A stretch of DNA of 18,358 nucleotides, from the NCBI GenBank assembly GCA_964370795.1, contig CAYJME010000049.1:1-18358 (forward strand), in the 5' to 3' direction. Below the pieces are notes generated by a model that was not told the DNA's origin, did no database searches, and worked only from the letters and a program-made list of their open reading frames with translations. Made by a program: the position numbers and the translations under genes. The number at the start of each line of letters is the position of its first letter. The first letter of the stretch is position 1. This document shows, piece by piece, positions 1 through 7,585 of this stretch. This DNA is from JAHFOW01 sp964370795 (GTDB taxonomy: Bacteria; Planctomycetota; Brocadiia; Brocadiales; Brocadiaceae).

Positions 1-114
1 GTCTAAGGGGGATTTCGTTAGGTCACCCTTGATAAAGATGGATTTCAGGGGTTGGCTATGCCATTTAACTGTACACGTGAACCGTTACACCTTTTCCTTA
101 TACCTCCGATAACT

Positions 115-213
115 CAATGTCATTAAGTTAAGCCATTTGCCGTAAAATCCCCCTTAGAAAAGGGGGATAAAGGGGGTTGTTTTGATCAAATACTCCTTAA
201 CTTAATGACATTG
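115..213. repeat. Inverted-repeat element, MITE-like, about 99 nt
   Basis: An 18-bp perfect inverted repeat (115-132 against 196-213, beginning CAATGTCATTAAG) brackets a 63-nt core. The core holds a second hairpin with stem ATCCCCCTT (147-155), loop AGAA and AAGGGGGAT (160-168), followed by another G-run. The nested design and the absence of coding potential suggest a small non-autonomous element or a structured intergenic repeat. I see no convincing target-site duplication. The rest of 1-415 shows no gene or other structure that I can support. Confidence 0.5.
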
Positions 214-415
214 TCCGATGACTGGCAGAAACAAGACCTGTATCAGGTCGAATCGATCATGAAAAGATTCGTGATAATCCGTAAATATTCATGACTTAAA
301 TTCATTGTTTAGGTGATACATTATAACAAACACCCTGGCTTTGCATCATAATTCTGCCTGTTTTTGCTTGATGTTTGCTACGTCATACGATAATATGCTG
401 ACAATTTATTTTATT

Positions 416-495
416 GTAGCGCCGACCGTTCGGCTGAGCGCTCACGACGAAGCCTTTATGGTCGGTAAAGGGGGGTGGATAACCACCTGCGCTAC
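416..495. repeat. Dispersed intergenic repeat bounded by GTAGCGC/GCGCTAC
   Basis: The segment starts GTAGCGC (416-422) and ends GCGCTAC (489-495), a 7-bp terminal inverted repeat. Its interior shares a stretch around GCTCACGACGAAG with the reverse complement of 9618-9672, which has matching GCGCTAC and CGTTCGACTGAG-like blocks. A shorter relative begins at 5698. It lies just upstream of the isomerase gene and makes an open frame extending back to 341 look coding when it probably is not. Confidence 0.5.
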
Positions 496-531
496 GATTC
501 TACATTTAAAATTTCTAAGCCATAAACTAAA

Positions 532-537
532 AAGGAG
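532..537 (+). promoter_or_regulatory. Ribosome binding site fixing the GTG start at 545
   Basis: AAGGAG lies 7 nt before GTG at 545. This SD decides the start: the frame is open back to 341, but that extension runs through an intergenic repeat and would bury the signal peptide. Confidence 0.75.
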
Positions 538-544
538 AAAGATC

Positions 545-1117
545 GTGAAAAAGTGTATCGGTGTGCTTATTATTGCCTTGTTTTGCGTAGTACAAATATC
601 CCGGGCAGATACTTCAAATCCCCGTGTTCAACTGGAGACTAATCGTGGCGTCATCGTGCTGGAACTCGATTCCACATCAGCGCCAAAGACCGTGGAAAAT
701 TTTCTCCAGTATGTCCGTGACGGATTCTATGATGGCACCATATTTCATCGGGTGATTAAGGGATTCATGATTCAGGGTGGTGGTTTTACTGCAGACATGC
801 ATGAGAAACCTACGCGGGATCCCATTTCCAACGAGGCCTACAATGGACTTAAGAATCAACGGGGCACAATTGCTATGGCACGCACCATGGATCCCCACTC
901 GGCCGCAGCCCAATTTTTCATTAACTCGGTAGACAATGATTTCCTTAATCATAAAGGAAAAACCACCCAAGGTTGGGGATATTGTGTCTTTGGCAAGGTT
1001 GTTGAGGGTATGGATGTGGTGGATACCATTGGAAATGTACCTACAAAAACAAAGGCAGGATTTGATGACGTCCCCACTACTCCCGTTGTGATTGAACGGG
1101 CGGTTATAAAAAAATAG
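545..1117 (+). CDS. Exported cyclophilin-type peptidyl-prolyl cis-trans isomerase
   Basis: Predicted 190-residue protein that isomerises Xaa-Pro peptide bonds and assists folding, probably outside the cytoplasm. The GTG start at 545 gives a Sec-type signal (MKKCIGVLIIALFCVVQ) with likely cleavage after SRA, about residue 23. The remainder is one cyclophilin domain. The hallmark FHRVIKGFMIQGGGF starts at residue 67 with the catalytic Arg equivalent at 69, AQFFIN lies near 122-127, and GWGYCVFGKVV follows. The sequence resembles E. coli PpiB closely, but PpiB is cytoplasmic and this one carries a signal, so I give no symbol. The gene stands alone, 155 nt before glyS. The family call is very secure; the location follows from the signal peptide. 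Confidence 0.95.
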   Translation: MKKCIGVLIIALFCVVQISRADTSNPRVQLETNRGVIVLELDSTSAPKTVENFLQYVRDGFYDGTIFHRVIKGFMIQGGGFTADMHEKPTRDPISNEAYNGLKNQRGTIAMARTMDPHSAAAQFFINSVDNDFLNHKGKTTQGWGYCVFGKVVEGMDVVDTIGNVPTKTKAGFDDVPTTPVVIERAVIKK

Positions 1118-1272
1118 AAAGACCTTAAAATGCTGATTCGATCATAGCAAGGTCATAGACAACAAGGAGTAACAAGTATTTTTTTATTGCAATCGCATGC
1201 CCATCTGTTTAAGATGTGATGCAATCTTTTCCACCTGCGTAAATCACAACTCGTAAATTTTTTATTATTACT

Positions 1273-3405
1273 ATGACAGACTTGCTTTTTGAAATTGGAA
1301 CCGAAGAAATCCCCGCCGGTTATATTGCCCCGGCGTTAGAACAAATAAAAACACTCTTTACCGAACAAACAAAAGAACACCGCCTGGAGTCTGAATCTGT
1401 TTATGCAACCGGCACACCGAGGAGATTGACCCTGTTTGTAAAAGGGTTGCCACAGAGGCAGGAAAGCGTTACCGAAGAAGTCCAGGGACCTTCTGCCCCC
1501 ATTGCCTTTGATAAAACAGGAAATCCCACAAAGGCAGGGCTTGGCTTTGCCAAATCCCAGGGCATCGATATCAAAGACCTTCAGATAAAAAAGACGCCCA
1601 AAGGTGATTATTGTTTTGCAACAAAAAAGATTGAAGGACAGGATACCCTGCGCATCCTGCCTGAAATTTTAGCTGAAATTGTCCGGAAAATTTCTTTCCC
1701 CAAATCCATGAAGTGGAAAGGGAACAGTCTCTTTTTTGCCCGCCCCATACGCTCATTTCTGGCGCTCTTTGGAGACAGGGTTGTGCCTCTGGAAGTCAAT
1801 GGTATTAAATCAGACATATTTATCTCCGGACATCCCTTCCTGTCGGGAAAAAGGATTGCGATTCCCTGCGCCGATTGGGATTTATACAACCAGACGCTTA
1901 AACAGGAAAAGGTCGTCGTTGATATGACAGAACGTCGTGAGTTTCTGAGAACAAAGATAACACAACTCATGGCTCCGTATGGCGCTGCCATTGATGATGA
2001 AGAATTGCTGGATGAGGTAACCAACCTTGTGGAATATCCCAATGCGATTGAATGCGGTTTTGATGAGGAATTCCTCGACATCCCCGCAGACGTCATCGTA
2101 ACAGCCATGAAGGAACACCAGCGGTACTTTCCTATTAAAAGGCAAAATGGGAAATTATTGGGGAAGTTTATCGCCGTGCTCAATCGCGACGAAAGCAATG
2201 CACAGACGACCATCCAGGGTAACGAACGCGTGCTGAAGGCGCGGCTCTCCGATGCCCGATTCTTCTGGAAAGAAGACAGAAAAACCCCCCTGGAAAAACG
2301 TGTGGATGAATTGAAAAACCTGAGTTTTCTGGAAAAATTGGGAAATTACTACGACAGGACAAGGAGAATTGAACAGCTTTCACAGTATATTGCGCACAAA
2401 CTCATCGCCTCAAATGAACTGGTTATCGAAGACGAAAAATTAATCGAACGCGCGGCAATCCTATGCAAGGCAGACCTTCTCACACAAATGGTAGGCGAAT
2501 TCCCGGCGCTACAAGGAATTATGGGCAGGGAATATGCTGAATGGGACGGTGAAGAACCGCCGGTTGCCCTTGCAATTGCGGAACACTACATGCCTCGTTT
2601 CGCATCGGATACCATCCCTTCTTCAAAGATTGGCGCAGTTGTGGGACTGGCAGATAAGTTTGACACGATATGCAGTTGTTTTGCGCTCAATTTAATCCCA
2701 ACAGGCTCCCAGGACCCCTATGCATTGCGGCGGCATGCCTATGGCATTATCCGCATCGTGGAAGAACATGGATTCACCCTGGAGCTGAGAGATATACTCC
2801 GCCAATCTTTATCATTACTCCCTTTACACAGGGAAAAGACGCCCCATGAACATACGAAAACACCCGAAGAATTAACAGTATCCATAAAGGAATTTTTCAG
2901 GGACAGATTATTTCAGGTGAACATTGAAAAAGGCTATCGCCACGACCTCGTGAACGCCGCCTTAAACGCGGGGATAGGTTTTGATGATATCAACAATGTA
3001 TCTCAAAGATTAAAGGCATTAGCGGATATTTCACAGAGAACGTGGTGGGCTGACCTGGTAACGGTGGTCGAAAGGACATTCAATATCGGGAAAAAGGCGA
3101 GTACCAGCGGAGTCGTAAACGAAGGGCTCTTTACGGAACAGGACGAAGTTACCGTGTGGAATGTGTATAAGAAGGTTTGTGCAGACATCTGGAAACACAT
3201 TGATGAAAAGAAATACGACGAGGCGTCTTATACCTATTGCGATGCCTTTGCTAAGCCTGTTCATACCTTCTTCGACAGGGTATTTGTAAATGTGGAGGAC
3301 GAAAAGGTGCGTAATAACCGACTTTTACTGCTCAGGGAGGTCAACGAACTCTACTCCGCAAAAATCGCCGACCTCTCACAGATTATTGTACCCGATAAAT
3401 ACTGA
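1273..3405 (+). CDS. glyS: Glycine--tRNA ligase beta subunit
   Basis: The 710-residue beta chain of the bacterial alpha2beta2 glycyl-tRNA synthetase, which charges tRNA-Gly with glycine in the cytoplasm. The start ATG gives the canonical N-terminus MTDLLFEIGTEEIPAGY. Family blocks are present along the full length, including VEYPNAIECGFDEEFLDIP, AMKEHQRYFP, FIAVLNRD, ARFFWKED and TGSQDPYALRRHAYG near residue 478. The C-terminal part, roughly 600-710, fits the DALR-type anticodon-binding domain. Length is normal for the family (about 690-710) and no frameshift is seen. No clear SD precedes the ATG. The alpha-subunit gene glyQ, often directly upstream in other bacteria, is not in this window; the neighbour is the isomerase gene. 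Inference: glyQ lies elsewhere. Confidence 0.97.
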   Translation: MTDLLFEIGTEEIPAGYIAPALEQIKTLFTEQTKEHRLESESVYATGTPRRLTLFVKGLPQRQESVTEEVQGPSAPIAFDKTGNPTKAGLGFAKSQGIDIKDLQIKKTPKGDYCFATKKIEGQDTLRILPEILAEIVRKISFPKSMKWKGNSLFFARPIRSFLALFGDRVVPLEVNGIKSDIFISGHPFLSGKRIAIPCADWDLYNQTLKQEKVVVDMTERREFLRTKITQLMAPYGAAIDDEELLDEVTNLVEYPNAIECGFDEEFLDIPADVIVTAMKEHQRYFPIKRQNGKLLGKFIAVLNRDESNAQTTIQGNERVLKARLSDARFFWKEDRKTPLEKRVDELKNLSFLEKLGNYYDRTRRIEQLSQYIAHKLIASNELVIEDEKLIERAAILCKADLLTQMVGEFPALQGIMGREYAEWDGEEPPVALAIAEHYMPRFASDTIPSSKIGAVVGLADKFDTICSCFALNLIPTGSQDPYALRRHAYGIIRIVEEHGFTLELRDILRQSLSLLPLHREKTPHEHTKTPEELTVSIKEFFRDRLFQVNIEKGYRHDLVNAALNAGIGFDDINNVSQRLKALADISQRTWWADLVTVVERTFNIGKKASTSGVVNEGLFTEQDEVTVWNVYKKVCADIWKHIDEKKYDEASYTYCDAFAKPVHTFFDRVFVNVEDEKVRNNRLLLLREVNELYSAKIADLSQIIVPDKY

Positions 3406-3445
3406 TTAAACTGTTTAAACCGATTAATCAGTTTAAACAGTTTAA
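3406..3445. terminator. AT-rich palindrome directly after glyS
   Basis: A 15-bp perfect inverted repeat (TTAAACTGTTTAAAC at 3406-3420 against 3431-3445) with a 10-nt loop begins one base after the glyS stop. It could end or protect the glyS transcript. It lacks a GC-rich stem and a following T-run, so it is not a classic intrinsic terminator. A protein-binding palindrome is also possible. Confidence 0.4.
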
Positions 3446-3536
3446 ACCGTAAGAGACCCGCGCTACAATAAAAAGTTGCCGAAGGCCTAATTTAAATTGT
3501 AATATTAACGTTTAAGAAAGTGAGGTATCAGAAATT

Positions 3537-3713
3537 ATGAAAAACGTGGAATTTTCTGTAGAAGGAAACATACTTACCATAAAAATTGACTTATCAAAGG
3601 AGTTTGGACCATCTTCGTCAGGGAAGAATATCATTGTCGCATCAACGGAGGGCAATGTGAGCGTTCCGGGGCGGGAAGAGAAGATCGGTTTAAATATTTA
3701 CCGCAAAAAATAA
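3537..3713 (+). CDS. Small conserved-looking protein, 58 residues, function unknown
   Basis: ATG at 3537, TAA at 3711-3713. The product begins MKNVEFSVEGNILTIKIDLS and continues through a KEFGPSSSGKN segment and ASTEGN to a basic end (NIYRKK). Alternating polar and hydrophobic residues suggest a small beta-rich fold; GPSSSGK is a Ser/Gly/Lys loop but not a P-loop. There is no signal peptide, membrane segment or cysteine. A TGAGG sequence at 3521-3525 is a plausible though distant SD. I have the impression of a widespread small uncharacterised family, but this is memory and not a search result. It lies about 200 nt before the radical SAM gene, with a palindromic repeat between, so co-transcription is uncertain. 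It has no Cys and is not an obvious substrate of that enzyme. Confidence 0.7.
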   Translation: MKNVEFSVEGNILTIKIDLSKEFGPSSSGKNIIVASTEGNVSVPGREEKIGLNIYRKK

Positions 3714-3719
3714 TCTTCT

Positions 3720-3800
3720 GGTAGGAGCCGTCTCCTGACGGCGATGGACATTTCGCACCGGCGAGCAAAAGCCGGTCGCCAACAGGAGTTGGCTCCTGCC
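3720..3800. repeat. Multi-hairpin palindromic intergenic repeat
   Basis: Outer arms GGTAGGAGCC (3720-3729) and GGCTCCTGCC (3791-3800) pair with one mismatch. They enclose three small hairpins: CCGTC/GACGG near 3728-3741, ACCGGC/GCCGGT near 3757-3776 and CCAAC/GTTGG near 3779-3792. The last overlaps the outer arm, so the structures may alternate. This is a REP/BIME-like intergenic element that separates the small gene from the radical SAM gene. Confidence 0.55.
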
Positions 3801-3916
3801 TGGATTCAGAGATATATTTTTTACAACCTTCAGCCATACTTTTTTCTTCTGACGGTCGTCCTTAAATGTAAAAGCGGCCGTTCACGTCTTATTTTTCGCA
3901 GTAAAGGTGCAAAAAC

Positions 3917-5371
3917 ATGAAAACCGATTGCCACCTCGCAGAATACCACCTCTTCAGGATGTTCGAAAAAAACATCCTCTTCAACGTTGAAACCATGCTC
4001 TTTTATGAGATAACACCGCTTGCCTGCGACCTGGTTACCTTGCTTTCAAAGGCCGATAACAATGATCCTGTAAAATTATTGAAAAAGAGTTATAAAAAGG
4101 ATGAGATCAAAAACACCCTCTTCTATCTGAGACAGGAAGGATTTTTGAAAGAGGGAACATCCAGCGGTACTAAGAAAAAACCTGTTCTTAAGAAACGCCG
4201 GGGGATCAGACACCTGGAACTCATGGTCACCCATGGCTGCAATATGGGTTGCAGCTATTGCTACGGTCAGGGGCAGGAAGAATGGAAAGACTCCCCCTAC
4301 CTTTATGGCGCCAGGACGAGTGGCATGTCTTTCGATATTGCAAAAAGAGGGGTAGACTTTCTGATTGAGAACTCAGGCAATCAAAAAGACCTTAGCATTA
4401 TCTTCTTTGGCGGCGAACCTCTCCTGGAATTCGACCTCATACAAAAGATTGTCCCATATATCAGAGAAAAGGAAACGGGAAGCGGCAAAAAGATAGACAT
4501 TTCTCTCTCCACGAACGGTCTGCTCCTGAATGAAACGGTTGTTGACTTTTTAGTCAAGAATAGGGTGGGATGCCAGATTTCCATAGACGGACCAAAAGAG
4601 ATTCAGGACAGAAACCGCAGCCTTCGCGATGGAGGCGGCTCCTATGAGCATGTTCTTCCGGGAATAAAACGGCTCATTTCTGCACGGAGAGGCAAGGTTC
4701 CGGCACGGGCCACCGTTTCCCACGATCTTGTAAATCTCCTTGAAGTGGTTGATCACCTCCTATCTATTGGGTTTGGCTCGGTCCACATAGAACCTGCCAT
4801 TGGTAAATTTGGGGGAACGGCTGTAAGGAGGGAAGACATTGAGAAAATCAAACACCAACATGAAACACTTGCTGACATGCTCGTAAAGAGCGTAAGAAAT
4901 AACCGTTACTTTAACTATTCCAATCTTGTAAGGTACATACGCCAGACGAGGGTTATCAGAGAGAGGCTTGCCCATTATTGCGGCGCGGGAAGGACGTATT
5001 TTGCCCTTTCACAGGAGGGAGATTTTTATCCCTGTCACAGGTTCGTGGGCATGGAGAAATACAAAATGGGAAATGTGGGCAGTGGCATAGACCTTGACCT
5101 CCAACAAAAGATACTCGACCTTACGGTGGACAATCGCCCTGTATGCAAGGATTGTTGGGCACGGTATCTTTGCGGTGGCGGTTGCTGGAAACACGCCGTC
5201 GATATGCACGGGAATCTGGAGATGCCAGACAATGATTTTAGTTGCGAAATAATAAGGCACGAGATAGAATGCGCCATGGCTATCAACTCCGAGCTTAAGA
5301 TAAGCGACAAAGATATTTTGAGTGAGATGTATGAAAAGGGGACAGAGTCTTACCTTGTTGATGAAAAATAA
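3917..5371 (+). CDS. Radical SAM/SPASM peptide-maturase-type enzyme (QhpD-like)
   Basis: 484-residue cytoplasmic iron-sulfur enzyme. The first 90 or so residues (EYHLF, then NILFNVETMLFYEI) look like the PqqD/RRE-type N-terminal region of peptide-modifying radical SAM proteins. The CxxxCxxC motif that ligates the [4Fe-4S]/SAM cluster is C108, C112 and C115 (HGCNMGCSYCYG). FFGGEP is at 163-168, followed by LSTNG and SIDGP. The C-terminal SPASM domain is complete: C355-x12-G-x4-C373, then C410-x2-C-x5-C-x3-C423, and a last C443, which binds two auxiliary clusters. Layout and length fit QhpD-type maturases, which make Cys-to-Asp/Glu thioether bonds; the exact subfamily is my inference. No quinohemoprotein subunit gene is nearby. 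Candidate substrates are the Cys/Asp-repeat proteins 4.3 kb downstream. An AAAGGTG SD precedes the ATG. Confidence 0.88.
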   Translation: MKTDCHLAEYHLFRMFEKNILFNVETMLFYEITPLACDLVTLLSKADNNDPVKLLKKSYKKDEIKNTLFYLRQEGFLKEGTSSGTKKKPVLKKRRGIRHLELMVTHGCNMGCSYCYGQGQEEWKDSPYLYGARTSGMSFDIAKRGVDFLIENSGNQKDLSIIFFGGEPLLEFDLIQKIVPYIREKETGSGKKIDISLSTNGLLLNETVVDFLVKNRVGCQISIDGPKEIQDRNRSLRDGGGSYEHVLPGIKRLISARRGKVPARATVSHDLVNLLEVVDHLLSIGFGSVHIEPAIGKFGGTAVRREDIEKIKHQHETLADMLVKSVRNNRYFNYSNLVRYIRQTRVIRERLAHYCGAGRTYFALSQEGDFYPCHRFVGMEKYKMGNVGSGIDLDLQQKILDLTVDNRPVCKDCWARYLCGGGCWKHAVDMHGNLEMPDNDFSCEIIRHEIECAMAINSELKISDKDILSEMYEKGTESYLVDEK

Positions 5372-6087
5372 AAAAGCTACCCCACGAAATACGCAAAAGA
5401 GCGCGAAAAATTTATGGTAAATGAGTTAAATAAACTGACTGATTAATGTCATTGCGAACGGAGTAAAGCAATCTTTCACTCATAAACAAACAGTACCTTG
5501 TGCGGGTTCAGATTTTTAATCTGAACCCCATAGTTTATATTTTACACAAGCATTGAAAAGTACTATGGGCATTTGCGTCTTTGATGTTTGAAATTTATGG
5601 CAGTAGTAATCTCATAGCACCGCAAAGCCGCAACCAAGTCCCCTATCAAGTATTTGTAAAAAAGCAATGTGCAAATTACCGCACAGAAGACAGGGGAGTA
5701 GCGCGGGTGGTTTATCCCCCGCGTTTGTAGTGACGACTTTAGTCGTCTGTTTGTAGTAGCGACTTCAGTCGCTTTACACGGAAGGAATGACGACTAAAGT
5801 CGTCACTACTAACAAGCGACTGAAGTCGCTACTACAAACAAGGTACCGGCGATACTGTTACCAAAAAACCAAATTGTTACTATCGAATAATCTGTGTCAA
5901 TCTGCGAAATCTGCGGATGTGTTTTTTACAGAGTAAACAATCATGAGCTGAAGCTCACAAGAGGTCATGAAAATATGCCACCCGCCCTTTACCCCTCCCA
6001 TCAAGGGAGGGAAAGTTCCCTCTCCCCTTGTGGGAGAGGGTTAGGGTGAGGGGTATTTTCGTATCAAACAATATCGAGGGCGAATGT
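5372..6087. other. Repeat-filled intergenic region, no gene seen
   Basis: This 716-nt gap holds no credible coding frame. It contains a TGTCATTGCGAAC...AAGCAATCT repeat (5447-5474) and an 11-bp hairpin with a TTT loop (GGGTTCAGATT, 5504-5528). After these come a GTAGCGCGGGTGG-type repeat (5698-5723), the four-palindrome array (5727-5835), and two C/G-rich hairpins at 5993-6011 and 6018-6040. The last hairpin runs into TTAGGGTGAGGGG, a form common in dispersed intergenic repeats. Either C/G hairpin, or the one at 5504, may act as a transcript end after the radical SAM gene, but none has a T-run. Confidence 0.6.
5727..5835. repeat. Array of four palindromes in the order A-B-A'-B'
   Basis: Unit A is 5727-5747 (core GACGACTTTAGTCGTC), B is 5753-5773 (core GCGACTTCAGTCGC), A' is 5789-5809 and B' is 5815-5835. 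A' and B' are exact reverse complements of A and B over 21 nt. Each unit also contains its own hairpin of about 7 bp. A and B carry flanking GTAGT or GTAGTAG; A' and B' carry ACTAC. The order is non-nested, so the long A/A' and B/B' duplexes cannot both form as simple nested stems. Confidence 0.8.
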
Positions 6088-7311
6088 ATGGATTATATTT
6101 CCAACTCCACCAAATCACACGCCATTTTTTTAAAATGGCATCTTGTTGTTCTGTCTGTATTTTTGTGCCTGGTACTGGTGTTTTGCTGGTCACACCAGGC
6201 ATGGGCTTTTGGCTTGTATGATGAAGCCGTGGCAATGGCTGTGGATGCACAGGGCAACGTCTACGTCACCGGAAATTCAGATACAAATGGTGGCAATGAG
6301 ATTGCCACAATCAAGTACGCCCCTGACGGCAAACTGCTCTGGGTACAACGCGAAATAGGCGTTCCGGGGACGGCTATTGCCATAGACGATGAGGGAAATG
6401 TCTATGTCGCCGGTGGCGTATATAGCTTGCCGGGCAAGGAGAACACCTACAATATCATTGATTACCAACCAAGCATAGATACCGACTACATCACCATCAA
6501 GTACAGATCCGACGGCACACGCTTGTGGATGCGCCGCTATAACGGAACAGCCGACTCGCTTGATGTAGCTACCGCTATTGCCGTTGATGCAGGGGGTGAT
6601 TACGTCACTGTTAAATACGACCCCGCCGGCAAGGAACTCTGGACCAGACGTTACAATGGAACGGGGTACGGGACAGACGTTCCATCGGCTATCAGACTAG
6701 ACGCAAAAGGCAATGTTTATGTAACCGGATATTCCAATGGGGTATACACATCCGCGGATTATGTCACCATCGCTTACACCACTGAAGGTGAGGAAATGTG
6801 GGTAAAACGCTACACGGGGGTGGAGACACAGAGCGACCGCGCCAGCGGTATAACGGTGGATGGACAGGGCAATGTCTACGTAACCGGCGCTTCTTACAGG
6901 GATGGCTCGGCACAGGACTATGCCACCGTTGCATACAGCCCTGCGGGTAAACTGCTCTGGGAGAAACGCTATAACGGGTCAATCAACGGTCCGGACGAAG
7001 CAGTAGCCATTGGCACGGATGGACAGGAAAATGTGTACGTTACCGGCACCGCAAACAGGTACCATGATTATGCCACCGTAGCATATCGAGCTACCGATGG
7101 CAAGCGGCTCTGGACACGGCAATACCGTCAACCTGGCGGTTTGCTGGTAAACGCAGTGGCACTGGCAGTAAATGCACATGGCAACGTTGCGGTTACGGGA
7201 TTAACTTACAATTTTAATACTAGATATGATTATTCCACGGTTGCTTACAATCTAAGCGGCAAGCGGCTCTGGGTACGCCAATATCACGGAGCAGAGGGAC
7301 CGCCAGAGTAG
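6088..7311 (+). CDS. Exported SBBP-repeat beta-propeller protein
   Basis: About 407 residues from ATG 6088, set by GAGGG at 6076-6080, 7 nt upstream; an open extension to 6028 lies inside an intergenic repeat. A long signal peptide (hydrophobic LVVLSVFLCLVLVFC) is probably cut after QAWA, about residue 40. The rest is seven SBBP-type units of roughly 38-62 residues, patterned A-x-A-V-D-x-x-G-N-V-Y-V-T-G, then D-Y-x-T-x-x-Y, then D/G-K-x-L-W-x-R-x-Y. Seven units fit one seven-bladed propeller. The third unit is short: AVDAGG runs directly into DYVTVKY and lacks the usual NVYVTG strand (near 6585-6610), which looks like an internal deletion. Exact function is unknown; such propellers are usually extracellular or surface binding proteins. 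Confidence 0.85.
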   Translation: MDYISNSTKSHAIFLKWHLVVLSVFLCLVLVFCWSHQAWAFGLYDEAVAMAVDAQGNVYVTGNSDTNGGNEIATIKYAPDGKLLWVQREIGVPGTAIAIDDEGNVYVAGGVYSLPGKENTYNIIDYQPSIDTDYITIKYRSDGTRLWMRRYNGTADSLDVATAIAVDAGGDYVTVKYDPAGKELWTRRYNGTGYGTDVPSAIRLDAKGNVYVTGYSNGVYTSADYVTIAYTTEGEEMWVKRYTGVETQSDRASGITVDGQGNVYVTGASYRDGSAQDYATVAYSPAGKLLWEKRYNGSINGPDEAVAIGTDGQENVYVTGTANRYHDYATVAYRATDGKRLWTRQYRQPGGLLVNAVALAVNAHGNVAVTGLTYNFNTRYDYSTVAYNLSGKRLWVRQYHGAEGPPE

Positions 7312-7585
7312 TTGCGAATAAGAGAAATAATCACACGAAGCCACAAAGCCGCAAGGAACTATATTTAATGAAAGAGAATATCGAATATTAAAGGATAAGA
7401 AAACCTCATAATTCGAAATTCCTTGTTCTATATTCATTATTCATTTTTTTATGCCTTTAATCTCAAATATCTTGAAGTAATCTTGTGGCTAACAGTCTTT
7501 TTTTTGAATCTTTTATATTTTACCAAGATATATTTTAGCTTCTAGATTACCTCATGATTGCTCTAGATTTTAGGAGAATAATGAA

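Noticed and set aside
341..544. N-terminal extension of the isomerase frame
   Set aside because: It crosses a dispersed repeat (416-495) and would place the signal peptide internally; a good SD precedes GTG 545.
5727..5835. CRISPR array
   Set aside because: Units are palindromes in alternating orientation with gaps of only 5-15 nt, not direct repeats with unique spacers of even length.
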